Source: Lepidodermella squamata (Eukaryota > Gastrotricha). From it: a DNA stretch of 64,000 nucleotides. The position numbers were made by a program, and so were the translations under genes. Shown here one piece after another: positions 1-13,300 of this stretch (positions are counted from its first letter, which is position 1; each line of letters starts with the position of its first letter). The notes under the pieces are model-generated. The model saw only the letters and a list, made by a program, of their open reading frames with translations, was not told where the DNA came from and searched no databases. The stretch lies in assembly GCA_047495785.1 (NCBI GenBank), contig JBLDXI010000003.1, forward strand, positions 1,984,001 through 2,048,000. The letters run 5' to 3'.

Positions 1-2
1 GC

Positions 3-2400
3 GCGAGTGGGGGTCACATCGAAGTTTTAAATTATCTCCTGAAGAAGGAACACAATTCTGACGAATTAATAAGCGACAGGAATTTCCTACTCGACTTGAT
101 GATTTGCGGAAAGACTAACAGCAACGAGTCTATCGATAACTTTGTTATGCATTCGGAGGCTCCATTATACACGTCGACTAAACTTTCGCGGGCTTATCGA
201 GAGCTTGCTTCAAAGGAGAAAGAACGAGCGAATGACTTGAATGAAGCTGGTCGGCATTGTGAGAACATGGCGACTGTATTGTTGGGAATCGCCTCTACCA
301 TAGCGCCGCCCTCTGCGATATTACGAGCTGTTGATCCAAAAGGGAAGCCACTGCTCGACGTTCTGTTGGAGAACAACATGAAAAAAGTTGTGGAACATGC
401 AGCTGTTCAACGTTACTTGAGCGATATTTGGGCGGGTTCGTTGTCCTCGTGGTCAACTGGCCGGCTTTTCTTACTGTTTCTTGGTTTCTTATTCTTCCCA
501 CCATTTATGTGTTACTACTGTCTTCCGTTCAAGCACCATTCCCATCATCAGATTCCTGTTGTGAAATTCATAGCCATGGTCACTTCACATCTTTATTTAA
601 TCTTATTACTGTCTCTTATCGCTGGAATTCCTATTGACCCAATCGTTTATCGAAAGGATTTTTACCCGAACTGGCATGAATTAGTGTGCCTTGCAATGGT
701 ATCGGGCATGATAGTCTCGGAGTTGACCAGATCTGGCATGTCTTCTGGGTTAGGAATGCTCCGCTACCTCATAATCTTATTCTCGCTGTTGGCTTCGTTG
801 TTGCAGATCGCTGCTATAGTCGCCGTGTAAGTTTTTAAATTTCTAAGCTCGATTCTAATGGCTTACTATCCTTTTTCAGAGCTCACGATGCAAGACACGA
901 AGCTTTGATACTGATGTATCTGCGCAACTTAATGCTTTCTTTTGCATTATTGTCTGCGATTATTCTTATTGTTGGTAAGTTGATGGCCTCATAATTTCAC
1001 CTGCAGATCATTGTCGATTTTTTTCAGATTTTTTCCTTATACATCATTTGTTTGGACCATTCGGAATCATCATTCGAAGTGTTATGAGAGATCTTGCGAC
1101 ATTCATCGTTGTTCTGTTCCTTTTTCTTATCGCCTTCACATTTCTGGTCTGCTGCCTGTATACACCGATCAAAAAAGACCTTAGCAATTCACCTGGAAAT
1201 GGGACTATCAGGAACTTGACCAATCAGACTGTTGAGACCACGGTAGCTCAGGATTTTCAAGGCGAGCATTTCCTAGTGGACTCAAGTGCGCAATCAAGTG
1301 GGCATGGAGATCCTGATTTAATCACGCAAAATTCCGAAAAGAGCAAAACTAATGAAAATCATGGAGGAAAACCCAAACAAAAGCGATCAGCCGACAACGA
1401 GAGACCTGCCTGTAAGCCGAAAACGGAGAAAGCCGGAGAAGAAAGTAAGGCTAAGGAGTCTAAATCTAAAAAGTCGAGGCGCAAGAAGCGTTCGGCAGAT
1501 CAAGAAGCGGATCCTTCGCCTAATTACGATGAAAGTTACCGGCTGGTAAAAGATGACAGCGATTATAAGATCGTCAATAATTTGCAAGTTCAAGCAACAT
1601 TATAGCGGTGAATTAATGGTTTGTTAATTTTCTAGGAACTACTCAACTCTGATGCTGCTGTTTGAAACGTTCTACTTCTCAATGTTTGCCATGATACCGC
1701 CGGAAATGCTGCCACGTGTGAAGAACGGACCAGAATGGAGCGAAGTGCTTGTTCAATTGTGATTTTCTTCATCTTTCATCGTTCAGATTTCGCATTCGTG
1801 GCTTTTTCAGGTATTTCGCTTGTTGGATGCTGGCAGCTGTTGTCATCCTAATCCCTCTTCTCATTGCCATGCTATCGGAGACATACAAGCGTATCAATCA
1901 AAGATCGGATGCTGAATGGAAATTTGGCAGGGCGAAATTGATCAGAGATATGATAAAGCAGCCGGCAGCTCCTACACCCCTCAACCTATTCGTTAGGCCC
2001 TATTTTTACCTTATGTCCGTAAAACGCCACGGAAGTAGGCCAAATATTTCTAACATGTAGGAATTGTTCAAATCAGACATGTTTAGGGTGGATGTGTACT
2101 TCTTATGCGAGTTATTTTGCTGACGAAGACGAGCACGAGGGCGCAGATGAATTCTTGGACGATGTTGTCCACGCAGCGAAAGTCGCCCTGTCAGGCAGCG
2201 GTAAAAAAGTCACACGCCAGAGGTCTTCGCCAGGTCCTGAGCGCATTGAATCCGTCTTAGATTGGTCCATCGTAGTTCGGCGATACAAATCAGGCTCGAC
2301 TGATGATATAGTCGAAGAAACTACGGAAACTGCAGCCGGAGAAGGTGTGGCCATTAATCCGACGAGCGATGCAGAAGCAGAAGAGGAGAACAAAATGTGA
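3..2400 (+). CDS. TRPN: TRPN/NOMPC-like channel A, 3' part
   Basis: This is the 3' part of a TRPN (NOMPC-type) mechanosensory cation channel; the gene starts upstream of the window. Exons: 3-826, 880-974, 1028-1583, 1636-1758, 1811-2034, 2087-2400, giving 711 residues in frame to TGA. It starts in the last ankyrin repeat, then has the linker, pre-S1 elbow, S1-S4, the S4-S5 region with HHLFGPFGIII, S5, a turret of about 140 residues, pore helix (LFETFYFSMFAM), S6 and the TRP helix EWKFGRAKLIRDM. The tail carries ESVLDWSIVVRRYK. The turret has NGT, NLT and NQT glycosylation sites, one Cys and two furin-type sites (KQKR/SA, RKKR/SA). Intron 1584-1635 must be GC-AG: only donor GCAAGT at 1584 keeps the frame and restores an NYS motif close to paralog B. 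I saw no clear AATAAA after the stop. Family identity is sure; exon ends are inferred from splice signals and paralog alignment. Confidence 0.9.
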
Positions 2401-2805
2401 CAGCGCAAATACTAGTGCTAAAACGGAAATTGAATGTCTCACGCTTTATACAAATTTATTTTGCTGTTTTTTGTATGTCCATTAATCATCGCACATTTTC
2501 CAAGTAAACAGAATGTTATTTACGGCTGATAATGGCTTTTGAATGATTTTGAAGTATCTCAATTTGGCAATAATTGGCAATCATATCCCAAAATATTTTC
2601 CAGAATTCCAGACGATTCCTCCTTAAAATTCCGAATTGACCCGAAATAGATAAAAACTCCGCCTTCCGCCATAATATGTTGCAAAACATGCAGAAATGGC
2701 ACACTAGCTGCGTCGAAAATTTTCGGCTAGGAAAAGGAACAAATAACTGGGGTATTGTAGTTTTCTATCAGCACGCGCCTCTTTTCTTAGTTGGGTTAAG
2801 TGATA

Positions 2806-3493
2806 CCGTAAACTACAGTATAAAGGCCGCATCCTGAATAAAGACCGCACCCGAATAATCGCCGCAAAATAGCCCTATTTTCATCAATTCAGCATAAATA
2901 AAGGCCGCGCGCGAATAATCGCCGCACCTAAGCACGCGATCAACAGCCACCCAGGCGAATCGCCAGATGGCACCCCCACTGCGACTCCTCACTCTCAAAA
3001 ATTTCACGCGTGACGCAATTAGGCGATTTAAATCGGTCACGCGTGAATGAGGAAGCTTTTATCACGCGTTACGGATTTTTTGTTACTATTAATAGTAACT
3101 TTTTGACCATTCACGAAAGTATATCACGCGTTATCCGATTTCTCTGAAAAATAGGAGACCACTTTTTATTGTGTCACGCGTGAATCAAGAAGGGTTTCAT
3201 CTTAGCAATTGTGTCACGCGTGAAATTTTTGACAGTGCTACCGCTACGCCGACCTACTCCCTACTCACAAGGTGACGTCGAGGAGGCGGATTATCCGAAG
3301 AGCCGCGCGTGAAATGGCGGTGCAAGCCCCTTGTTACACCTGTTACGCCTGCTACAACTAAAGTTTTGAAAAATTGAGGGAAATAAAGACCGCACTCGAA
3401 TAATCGCCGCACTCAAATAATCGCCGCACTTTTTGCCTCTTTTTCAAAAATCAGGAAAATTAGTCGCCGCGGCCTTTATACTGTAGTTTACGG
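2806..3493. mobile_element. MITE with perfect 25-bp terminal inverted repeats
   Basis: The first 25 bases (starting CCGTAAACTACAGTATAAAG) are the exact reverse complement of the last 25 (3469-3493). TA flanks both ends (2804-2805, 3494-3495), fitting a TA target-site duplication of the Tc1/mariner/pogo group. Near both ends the motif AATAATCGCCGCA recurs, and the interior has several TCACGCGTGA palindromes. There is no transposase ORF, so it is non-autonomous. Superfamily is inferred from the TA duplication only. Confidence 0.85.
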
Positions 3494-3504
3494 TATTTGT
3501 TTTT

Positions 3505-3960
3505 CGCAGCTTTAAATAATAATGACAACTGTAACTCAAGGAAAAATAGCAACTCATCAACGGTCAGGAATATCATCTGGAAACAAATAAGATATTCAGA
3601 ATCGGCGCAGAGCGTTAGGCTGGTTACCTTCTTAATTGCGCACACAATCACTAGTACCTAAGTAAAATATGGGTATGCGGTCGGGTACCAGCAAATGAAC
3701 GAATGCGCGCAAGCTCGCTAGTTTGGCCGTGCGCGTCAACGTGTGCACGCGCGCCTGCTATGTTACGCATTTCAATGAAACTTAGCGCATTTAGTTCTTC
3801 ATCAATTTGGAAGGTAACTGCGCGCAAATTCCATCAAATTTCCAACCTAACTTAAGCGCTGATTCTGAAAATCTAATTTGTTTTCCATTATTTTTGACCG
3901 TTTGGAAAATTAGCATTGCGCGAGCGAACGTAGCACATAAAATAAGCGTTTTAGGACATT
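3505..3960. repeat. foldback (inverted-repeat) element, copy 1
   Basis: The arm at about 3548-3630 (containing GATATTCAGAATCGGCGCA) returns in inverted, diverged form at about 3810-3905 (GCGCTGATTCTGAAAATCTAA). The loop is rich in CGCGC-type sequence. The same arms occur around 16605-17040, so this is a dispersed family. It abuts the MITE on its left. Outer limits are approximate. Confidence 0.6.
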
Positions 3961-4301
3961 TTACATTTCAAATTTCGCAGGAAATCATTCATGTTTTGCA
4001 GCTCTGTGCCTATATTTAAATTCGCACATTCAATTTCTTGTTTTCCAGTATTTAGGCTTCGCAGAAAATTCAACCGATAAAAAGGAAGTCTCAAATTATT
4101 GCTTTGACCTACTTGTGCACGCACTGGTGACCTGCTTTAAATGACTAGCCGACCCACATTTCCATTAGCGCGCGGTATTTTATTACCCAAAACTACCTGC
4201 TTGCGATAATGACTGTTTGCTTCATTTCGGAAACGATTTGAAGCACCCCATCAATAAGGACTGTCGATTTTTATGTGTTTTAGTCTTTTAGATATTTTGA
4301 C

Positions 4302-7300
4302 ATGAGTGCAGTTCCTACTTTCAACTCCCTGGTTTTCCTCGGTCGTTTGAGAAGATCAATCGCAAGAAATCAAGCCGCTGACTCGTTAGAAGTCCCCCGA
4401 ATCGAAGAGCCCCGCCGCTCTATCTCAGGCGTTGTCCATTTCGCCTTCGACGTCGATGAACTCTCTGAAAAAAGCGAACCGGCAGAGAATGACGGGAGAA
4501 ACGACGCCAGTGATTACGAACCATCCACGCCATCGATGGGCGACAGCTCAGACATGGGCAGCGAAAACGCGGACGACGGGTCAGTTGACGGTGACCTGGA
4601 CGACGCGATACTCAAATCAGCCACATACCGCAGCATGGATCTGCTCCATTTCAACCGAAATAAAGACCTGTACTGCCTTGTGCAGAAGGCGAAAAGGAAG
4701 CAATGGACAGATGTTGAAGATCTGCTGCTAAGAAAACTTAAGCGGAAGGATAAAAGCCTCAATGCCGCTCATCCTAAAACTGGAGAGACAACGCTAATGT
4801 TAGCGTGTAAACACGAGCGATTTTTAGTCGTTCGTTTGCTATGTTCGCTCGGCGCTGCGGTAAATGTGAGGTCAAATGACAGAAAAACAGCCCTTCATTA
4901 CGCCGCGGAATTTTCACATGAACAGGTCATTCGCGAGTTGTTGAACAACGGCGCTGATCCTAATTTATTCGGCGGCGAAGATATTCAGTTACCGCTTCAT
5001 ATCGCCTCGGCTCGGAAGACAGGCGGTTTAGTATCGGCCTTGGCGTTATTAAGGGCGAGTTTAAAATCTGTCCTGCTACTCAAGGACGCGCTGGGTAATC
5101 TGCCGATAACTTACGCGGTTCAAGTTGGGAATACGAATTTAATTCGTGAGATGTTGCATGACTGGCAGGCGGAGCAAACGCAATGGCAGGCGGATACGCG
5201 GGAGGGCGATTACCTTGTCCACATTGCGGCTCGTATTCAGAACGTTGATGTTATGTCGGTGTTGGGCTTTGACGGCGGTGCGGATGTGAATGTGAGGAAT
5301 AAGGACGGCCAGACGCCGTTGCATATTGCGACGAAATTGGGCGATTTGGCGATGGTTAAACTGCTGCAGTCGCTCAAAGCTAGTCCTGATATCATTGATC
5401 GGAAGGATCGCGCACCTGTAAGTTCGATAAATTGCACTTTTGTCTTGAATAAAACTTTGCAGAAATTGGCTCATTAGCCTCTGAAATGATAAATTAAAAA
5501 ATAAAAATAGAAAATTTGAGCATGAACAATTTGGTGACCACGAAGAAACGAACCCGAGGCGCCTGCAAACGCTTCGAGTAATAAAATCAGCGAAAATAGC
5601 TATTTGAGCGTTGACAATTGAAAGGAGTTTGCTTATTTTCTGTAATTTCCAGCAAATTGCAAAAAAACCCATTAGAGCCCAACGGCATCTTTTCCTGCCA
5701 CCCTATATTTAAAAAATCCTGTAGGGTGACTACAACCCCCGGGTGTCTAAAAGCATATCTCCGCACTGGGAAATCGTATAAATTCGGGGAAAACGGATAA
5801 ATGACCAGTGTCTCGTAGACTTGGTGATGAGCTAGGAGCCGTTTTTTGGGACTGTCGCTAAGCTGCACGAAAGTGTCATCAAAATCGATTTTGCACGAAG
5901 TATCACCTATTACCCAACTGAATGCATTTCTAGATAGATCTCATCACGCTGATGAACTTTTTCTTTGAGAGCGGCTTCCTAGCTATCACCGTTCTTGAGA
6001 TAATCGTCCAGGTGTGACAAAAGGTAAGGTCACGTGACAACTTGACACTGAAATATCTCAATAACGGTAGATGATAAAATTATGCGGTTTTCAGAATCTG
6101 AATCCCCGAATTTTTCTCTATCGGAAAAGCACGTGTCAATAGGGAAAGAAAAATTAAAAACTGATGAGCAAGATTCTCAAAGCTGAAAAATTAGAGATTC
6201 GTGTGGTTGTAGGCGATTGATATCAGAGTTTTGCCAGTGCGCAATTAGGCCCGAATCAGGCTCGTCATTGGATCCGAAATCCAAAAGGATTCGGTCTAAC
6301 TAAGGAAAGTACCGATTATTACCGAACCAGGTATCATCGGGTTTCAATTCTTCGTGGTTGAATGATGGTAGAAAGTCTTGTTTAATTTGATTTTTGAAAA
6401 ATAAGTTCAGATTTAATTATTTTGAATTTTAACTGAAAATTATCAATTTTAATTGAAAATTTTGAATTTCAATAAATGATTGAAATTTTTTTAAAATTTG
6501 ACCAAAAATCGCTGAGACACGCGACTTTATATATTTTATATCGATGATGGAAAATGAAATGTGTAGTTTCCTTCCCTTCTCACTTTGTTTTCGCTTGTAA
6601 TGAAGCCAATTTTTCGTTTTTATAGCTGCACATTGCCGCTGAGTATGGATATACAAAAATCGTCGATTTCCTAATAAATCGCTACAAGGCCGAAATTACG
6701 CTTCGCAACAAAGACGGCTCCACCTTAATGCACCTGGCGGCTGATCGCGGCTTCGCAGACACCGTTCGGCTTTTCATTAACCTCGGCCTACCCGTTAATA
6801 TGCCCAACAAAGCCGGGACTCTCTGCATCCACGCCGCCGCGAAAAACGGCCATCTAGCCGTTCTTCACGTTCTAGTCGATCGAGGCTCGAGCATCGACGC
6901 CCGAAATCGCGAGGGCTACACCGCTCTGCATTTAGCCGTGATTGAAAACCAGCCTGAAATGATTCAAGCCCTGCTAGGCTATGGGGCTAAGGTCGATTTA
7001 AGGGGCGGGCCGTTGAAAGAAGCACCTCTCCATATCGCCGCCCGAATGCCAAATGGCTTCAATTGTGCGGAGATGTTGATAAAAAGTGGGGCAAATGTGA
7101 ATAATGCGACCGAGGAGAACGGCGAAACGCCGCTGCATATCGCGGCTCGGGCTGGTTCTGTCGATTTGTTGGTGATGTTGCTCGAGGAAGGCGCTGATGC
7201 TATGAAGACGAATAAATACGGCGAGACACCCTTGCATTACGCTGTTCGGCATTGCCATTTCGATATTGTCAAAGGTAAAACCATTTTTTAATATATTTTT

Positions 7301-10300
7301 TTAGTTTTTTGTAATGTCCGCAAACTTTGACAAATTTTATGCCTAAATTTTTGAATTAATTCGATTATTTATTCCATTATTAAAATTGAAATTTTAAAAT
7401 TTGGAAGTTTTAAAATAACCCTTCATACCTATTTTTGTAAAAAAATTTGTAAAAACCGTTAACAAGTGAAAAGTCAGGTTTGGCGAAATTTTGGACATCG
7501 TGAGATTTTGATGCCACTTTGACGAGGAGTCAAAAGATATAAAAAGAAGTTGGTAGCCATCAGGGTTAGAGAGAAATCGGGCTTCAAATTTTACGGCCGA
7601 AAAATTTTAATTTTGAAAATTGGCGCTTGAAAAATTACTTTTTATCGCATCTATGAATCATCCACGACATGAATTCTGATTCACAGTTTCTTATTCACAG
7701 TCGACATTTTATATAGCCATCTGAGGTTAGGAATTTCGCTGAATATTCGAAAGGTTTTGTGGAATCAAGCTAGTGGTTCCACATCAACCTGGATCGATAG
7801 GACTTGAAATCTCCTGTGTTTTAAGGAGGATGGTAGCATCCTCAACGTCTGAAATTTGAAAAGTTGATATCCTGAAGATAAACTGAATGAGGACATCTTG
7901 GAATCCGAGAGTCGTCCTTCTTCAAGTCATCACACTTTTTGCGATTTGCTGGAAAATACAGAATATTCGCCAATCCCCACTTTTCACTTGTTAACGGTCA
8001 AATTTTTTTATTTAGAAAACGATTATTTGAGTTCGGGAATAAGGGTTAGGATTGGGGTTCAGGGTTCGGGTTTAATTTAGGGTTTTAGGCCGATTTTCGG
8101 GTTTTAACAAAGTTCGATAGCCCTGGTAATTAGTCCTAAATGCCTTCCGCGATTTTCTCGATGAGACACTTGATCAATTATTGTAATCTGGGCCGGGCTG
8201 GAAGTATGCAAGAGATATGCTGCAGACTCGAAGTTACAATAAAATTGAGGATACGGGTCTTGTTAGGATCATTTTAGTGACAAGGATAAGGATATATCTT
8301 GGGATTGGATCCCTTCGCGGTTTTGTTGTAGAAAAATTTCTTTTTGATGTGCCGTGATGCTTGGCCACATTCGGAGAGGACGCAATAGATAAAGAATATA
8401 TTTCCGTTTTGCCTACGAAAATTTCCCTTCCAATTGGATTTGCGGGAAGCTTTGAAAACATTGGTTCACCATATTTTTCATATGGGGCCGAGAAAACAAT
8501 GGCAATAAGATCTGTAACTACCTCAGGAGACTTATTTTGATAGCAATGGCATGCTACTCCGTACCTCCCGTCGCAAGTCGTGTAACTACAAGATTCCGAT
8601 GCATACATCACTCGTACCACGTTCGACATTAGTTTTGTTTGAGAAGAAAGGAAAAACTGGGCGAAACGGAAAAGATCAGAAAACAATCGAAACCAGTCAG
8701 TCGTGAGTTGTTCGCTGGGCAGGAACCGCTGTCCACCTTCATTTTCTTGTTTGGTAATTCCAGCATCAGTGATTCGCGTTTGTCTGCCAGTTCTTTAGCT
8801 CATGCTTGTTGTTTGGGTATGCTGCTCGTTCTTCGAAGTGTGCCACCATTTTGTTGACTCGAATGCAAGTCAAGTCACATTTTGTGCAAGTGACGTTATT
8901 CCCAAGGCCGTATTTGATGAAAAACAGTTTCTTTTTCCATAGCACATCTTTTTCGGCCAGTTCCAAGCTTGAGTTCGACTCGGGTTCGTTTTTTTCCACT
9001 GCAGACTTTTTGAGCTCAATGGGTTGCTTTGGGACTGTGAGACGGTCGAACTAACAGTGGCTGGGTGTTTCCTTATCGGGGTCTTAGAAGAATTGGATGT
9101 GTCGTCCTCTGATTCTTCCGTCGTAAAACTTGGCCGAGTTGATAGATTTAATATGGTCATCTAGTTTCTTTGGTTTAGCTGTGGCTTCTGGTACTGTGAA
9201 CCCGTAATCATAAAAAAACAATGACCAAACCTGTATTGGGTTCCGTTCGAATGGTTTCAAGTGGCCCATCCTCTACCGAGGGTGCATTGCAGCGTAGTTG
9301 TTAGACAGATCAATATCTGGTCGCCAAAAGTGGCTTCAGTATCGAGGGATGTGAGCTCGGAAACTGCATGGCTTAGCCCATCGTTTCTTGTCTGTTACCA
9401 GGCCAAGAGGGAAATCTTCAGCGAATGCCTCTATTTAGCTTTTTCATGAGAAGATTCTTGATTTTCCTGAAAGTCCTGGACGTGGCCATTAGTTCCGAAG
9501 AGTAGCCTCGTGATTGGATCTTGGCCGAGTTTTTTGTGGATTTAAAGCCCGGTCAGAATAGGAAGATGCTACTCTGCAATAAGACGAGATTTTTCGCTGA
9601 AAATATGTCTCGGAAGCTATTTTTTCCAAAATTTCAAGATTCACGAACTGAAATTATTTGAAATTTTTTGATTTTAGCTCTAGTCTATTCGGCTCACTCC
9701 TCAGCTATGAAAGACAAAGATGCGGCTAATTTGGTAAAATTGGCGAATAACGAGGGTGAGACAACGTTCCATCTAGCCGCCGAGCTTGGAAAATCTCAAA
9801 GCCACCTGCCTTTTGAAGAAATCGATATCGTCCGATTGCTGTTGGTTAACGGCGCCGATCCTATGGCTGTTACGAATCTCACCCACGAAACAGCTCTTCA
9901 CTACTGCGCTCGATCTGGGAATCCTGATATTTGCCAGGAGATTGTTCTACATCTGAAAGGGTCGTTTCAAACGGCTTGTAACCGCCAGGATAAGTCCGGC
10001 TGGTCGGCGCTGATGACGGCCTGTGAACAAGGCCATGCTGGTGTTGCCGAGGTCCTGCTGAAACACATCGCAAGAGCTGATGTTTTCGATGACGTAAATC
10101 TAAAAAATTACTTCCAGGCTTTTTCATGGTTTTTTTTTATTTTGAAAATTTATTTATTTATCTGATTATTTAAAAAAATCAAAAAATTCCAATTTTATTA
10201 ATCAATTAATAATTGATTAATTTTATTATAATTTTATATTATCAATTAATAAATTTTATTAATAAATTAGGAAAAAGATGCATCATAAAATTGTTCGAAA

Positions 10301-13300
10301 ACTTGAACATTTCAATTTGTTTGAATTTAATTTGAAAGTTCGACATATTTTTTTTTTCAATTTTTTGAGGTGTGACATTTTTTAATTTTTGCTATGTTTA
10401 GTTCGGAAAAGCTGCCTTACATTTGGCGGCCGAAAATGGCCACATTTCTTGCTGCGAAATTCTCCTAAAACACAAGGCGTTCGTGAATGCTAAATCGAAA
10501 CTGGGACTGACCCCTCTTCATTTCGTAAGCTGCGATGAAATACTTCACCATTATCAATTTTCGGCTTGTCTAATTTTTAAGGCGGCTAGTAGCGGATGGG
10601 CCGAACTGGCGAAATTGTTGATAAACGAGTACAACGCAACGGTCGATGCGTTTACGCTGGAAAAAAAGACGCCGCTTCATTTCGCAGCCGCAGCCGGGCG
10701 GCGAGAAGTTGTTCAGGCTTTGCTAAGGCTGGATGCTGATCCGAATGCAGAGGATACGGTATAAACATTCGGGAAAGAATTATTTTATTCTATTAAATTT
10801 AGTTTTTCAGCTTGGACAAACACCCCTTCATTTGGGTAATTTTTCATGACATTTTCCGAATTTCGATGTGGATTTTCACCGATTTTAGCTGCCGAAAATG
10901 ACCATGCCGACATTGTCAAAATCTATACGAAATTTCTCCCCGAGTTGCTAACAGTAGTCAATAAGGTTGATTTTGCTTTTTTCGATTTTGTGGAATTTTT
11001 CTACATTTTTCCGATTTTTTTTTCCAGAACGGTATGACTTGTGCGCATATCGCAGCGAAAAGCGGTGCCGCAAATGTTATCAAAGTTTTGATGGATTTCA
11101 AGCGCAGTTTTGTGACGACGACGCGAAACGACTTGAACAGCACGCTGCCGATTCATTTAGCCGTCAGTGGCGGCCACAAGGAAGTTGTTCGCGTCCTTAT
11201 TCAAGCTGGAGCCCTGGCTACGGCTGAAAATGCCGAGGGCATGACTGCCATTCATTTGGTACTAATTTTTCATAATCTGCCTCAGAATTTTGTTCAATTC
11301 TGTAGGAATCAATCAAATTTTCAATTTCGAATTTCGTTTTGGAAAAAAAATTGAAATTGAAATTTTCGGAATTTTCCATGCATTTCCAAAGTTTCCGAAT
11401 TATTTTTCAAGTTCCACCCCCATTTTAGTCATATTTAGTCAATCTATGATTTTTTGGGTCTTGAAATTATTCTTGATTCGTTTCTCTTAGGCTGCCCAAG
11501 CTGGAAATGTTGAGGTCCTGCAGTCTATTCCATCTCGAGTTTCGCTCCAATCTCACAGCAAGAAAAACGGACTGGCTGCTATTCACGTCGCCGCTTTTTA
11601 CGGAAATGCCGAGGTTATCCGGGAACTTCAGACCCGGGTCAATATCAACGCTATGAGTCACGTCGCTACCATGCCCGGAGTCATCAACGACCAACAACTA
11701 CGATCGCTTATCAGTACAGATGTAAATCAAAAATTTGGATTTGATCTGGGAAAAAGATTTTTTCTGAAAAAATTTGAAATTATCGATTCCTTGTAGTTTG
11801 AATTTTTCACCGAATTTCACAATTTTCAGAAAAATTTCAAAATAAAAAAATCAATTGAAAAAGTTCGAATTCAAGTTATTCTCAGCATTTATAATTCCGA
11901 ATTCTCAACTTCATCTTTTAATTTTTTTAATTTAGTTTGGCTTGACCCCATTGCATATGGCCTCCTATACTGGGCGTGAAAATGTCGTGAGGCTGATATT
12001 GAACGACGCCCGCGTCAATACAGAGTGCATGTCCACCCTAATGGGTCGGCTACCCATCTTCTTCGCAGCTATGAACGGCCATCCAATAATCGCTAGTCTA
12101 CTTCTATCCCGATCAAGTGACCACCTTCATGCTCGAGATTCGCAGCAGAGGACGCCGTTGCACCTAGCGGCGGAATACGGGCACCTGGAAATGGTGGCCA
12201 TGCTGATTGCCCAGGGTGCGGATATCGACGGCTGGGATGAGCAAAATTGGACTGCACTCCACTGCGCGACTAAAAGCGGCCATTTTCCTATTGTTAAGCT
12301 TCTTGTGGAATCGGGTAAAATACTTGATTTAAAATTCTAAATTGATCGGAGTTAAATTTTAAAAAATTAAATTTTTCAAATTAAATTTTATGAAAAAATT
12401 GAAAATTCAAATTTTAAAAAATTCACGTTTTTATTATTTATTTTGAATTGAAAATTTGAATTTCTTTTAAATTTAAGGAGCATCAACATTCAGTCAGACT
12501 CTCGAAGAAAAAACTCCGCTAATGCTAAGTGCGGCCGGGAATCATTTGGACATTTTCTATTTCCTTCTCGAAAAGCCTCACGATTCGAATAATCTGATGG
12601 AGAACAAAACGTTCCTCCTTGATTTGCTACTCTGCGGCAAAGCAACCGGCTATCAGTCGATTGAGGCGTTTATTTTGAACTCTGAAGCTCCGCTGTTAAC
12701 TGCCGCGACTATGGCTCATGTTTACCGAAGCATGGGCGCCCGGCATGGCGAGCGGTCGAGAGAATTTCAGCGGCTCCACAGGTATTGCGAGCGATTTGCG
12801 ACGAAACTACTCGGCATTGCGGCTGAAATAGCGCCACCGGCTATTGTAGTCCGCTCCACTGATGCCAAGGTGAGTAATTCCTATATAAAATCAATCCTGT
12901 TTATCATTTTGAAAGGTTTTGGGCATTCGCCTAGGGCGTACTTTGTCGTCGAAACGCAACATTTTTAATCGACCGAGTACAATCAATTTGGGGGTTTTAG
13001 AGATGCCGTGGTTAACATGAAAAGATTGGCCCGAACCGGCGGGGCCAAAATCCAAACGAGTCCCGGGTTAAACCGATGTTGACCTAATTAGCCGAATTTA
13101 CCTTTAGGTTACAAAGCTACAAGTCTAGAAATTTACGACGATAGTGAGTTTTGAACAGACTCGAAACAGTGGGGAAATGAATGTGAAAATGCCGTGTCTC
13201 CTTTATGATATGGAAATTTTTATAAAAATTGAGAAATAGATATTTTAGGTAGAATAGAAATAGATATTTTGAAGTATTATCTACCATGATATCGCTATGC

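Larger units (their letters stand above)
2401..4301. other. intergenic region A-B
   Basis: This 1.9-kb spacer has no credible gene. It holds a MITE (2806-3493) and next to it a foldback element (about 3505-3960). Just before the ATG of gene B is a T-rich acceptor-like stretch ending TTTTAG at 4291, ten bases upstream of the start. That may be a 5'-UTR intron acceptor or a trans-splice site. Confidence 0.6.

Noticed and set aside
2400-4302. A and B as one gene, or B, C and D as one giant transcript coding for one protein
   Set aside because: Each has its own N-terminus, full ankyrin set, pore and stop; in-frame totals close exactly for B, C and D.
8035-8095. Telomere-like GGGTT-rich stretch
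   Set aside because: Units are irregular and few; no array or chromosome-end context.
8234-8686. 150-codon minus-strand frame inside intron 2 of gene B
   Set aside because: No recognisable domain, signal or neighbour; it lies wholly in an intron and may be chance or decayed element sequence.
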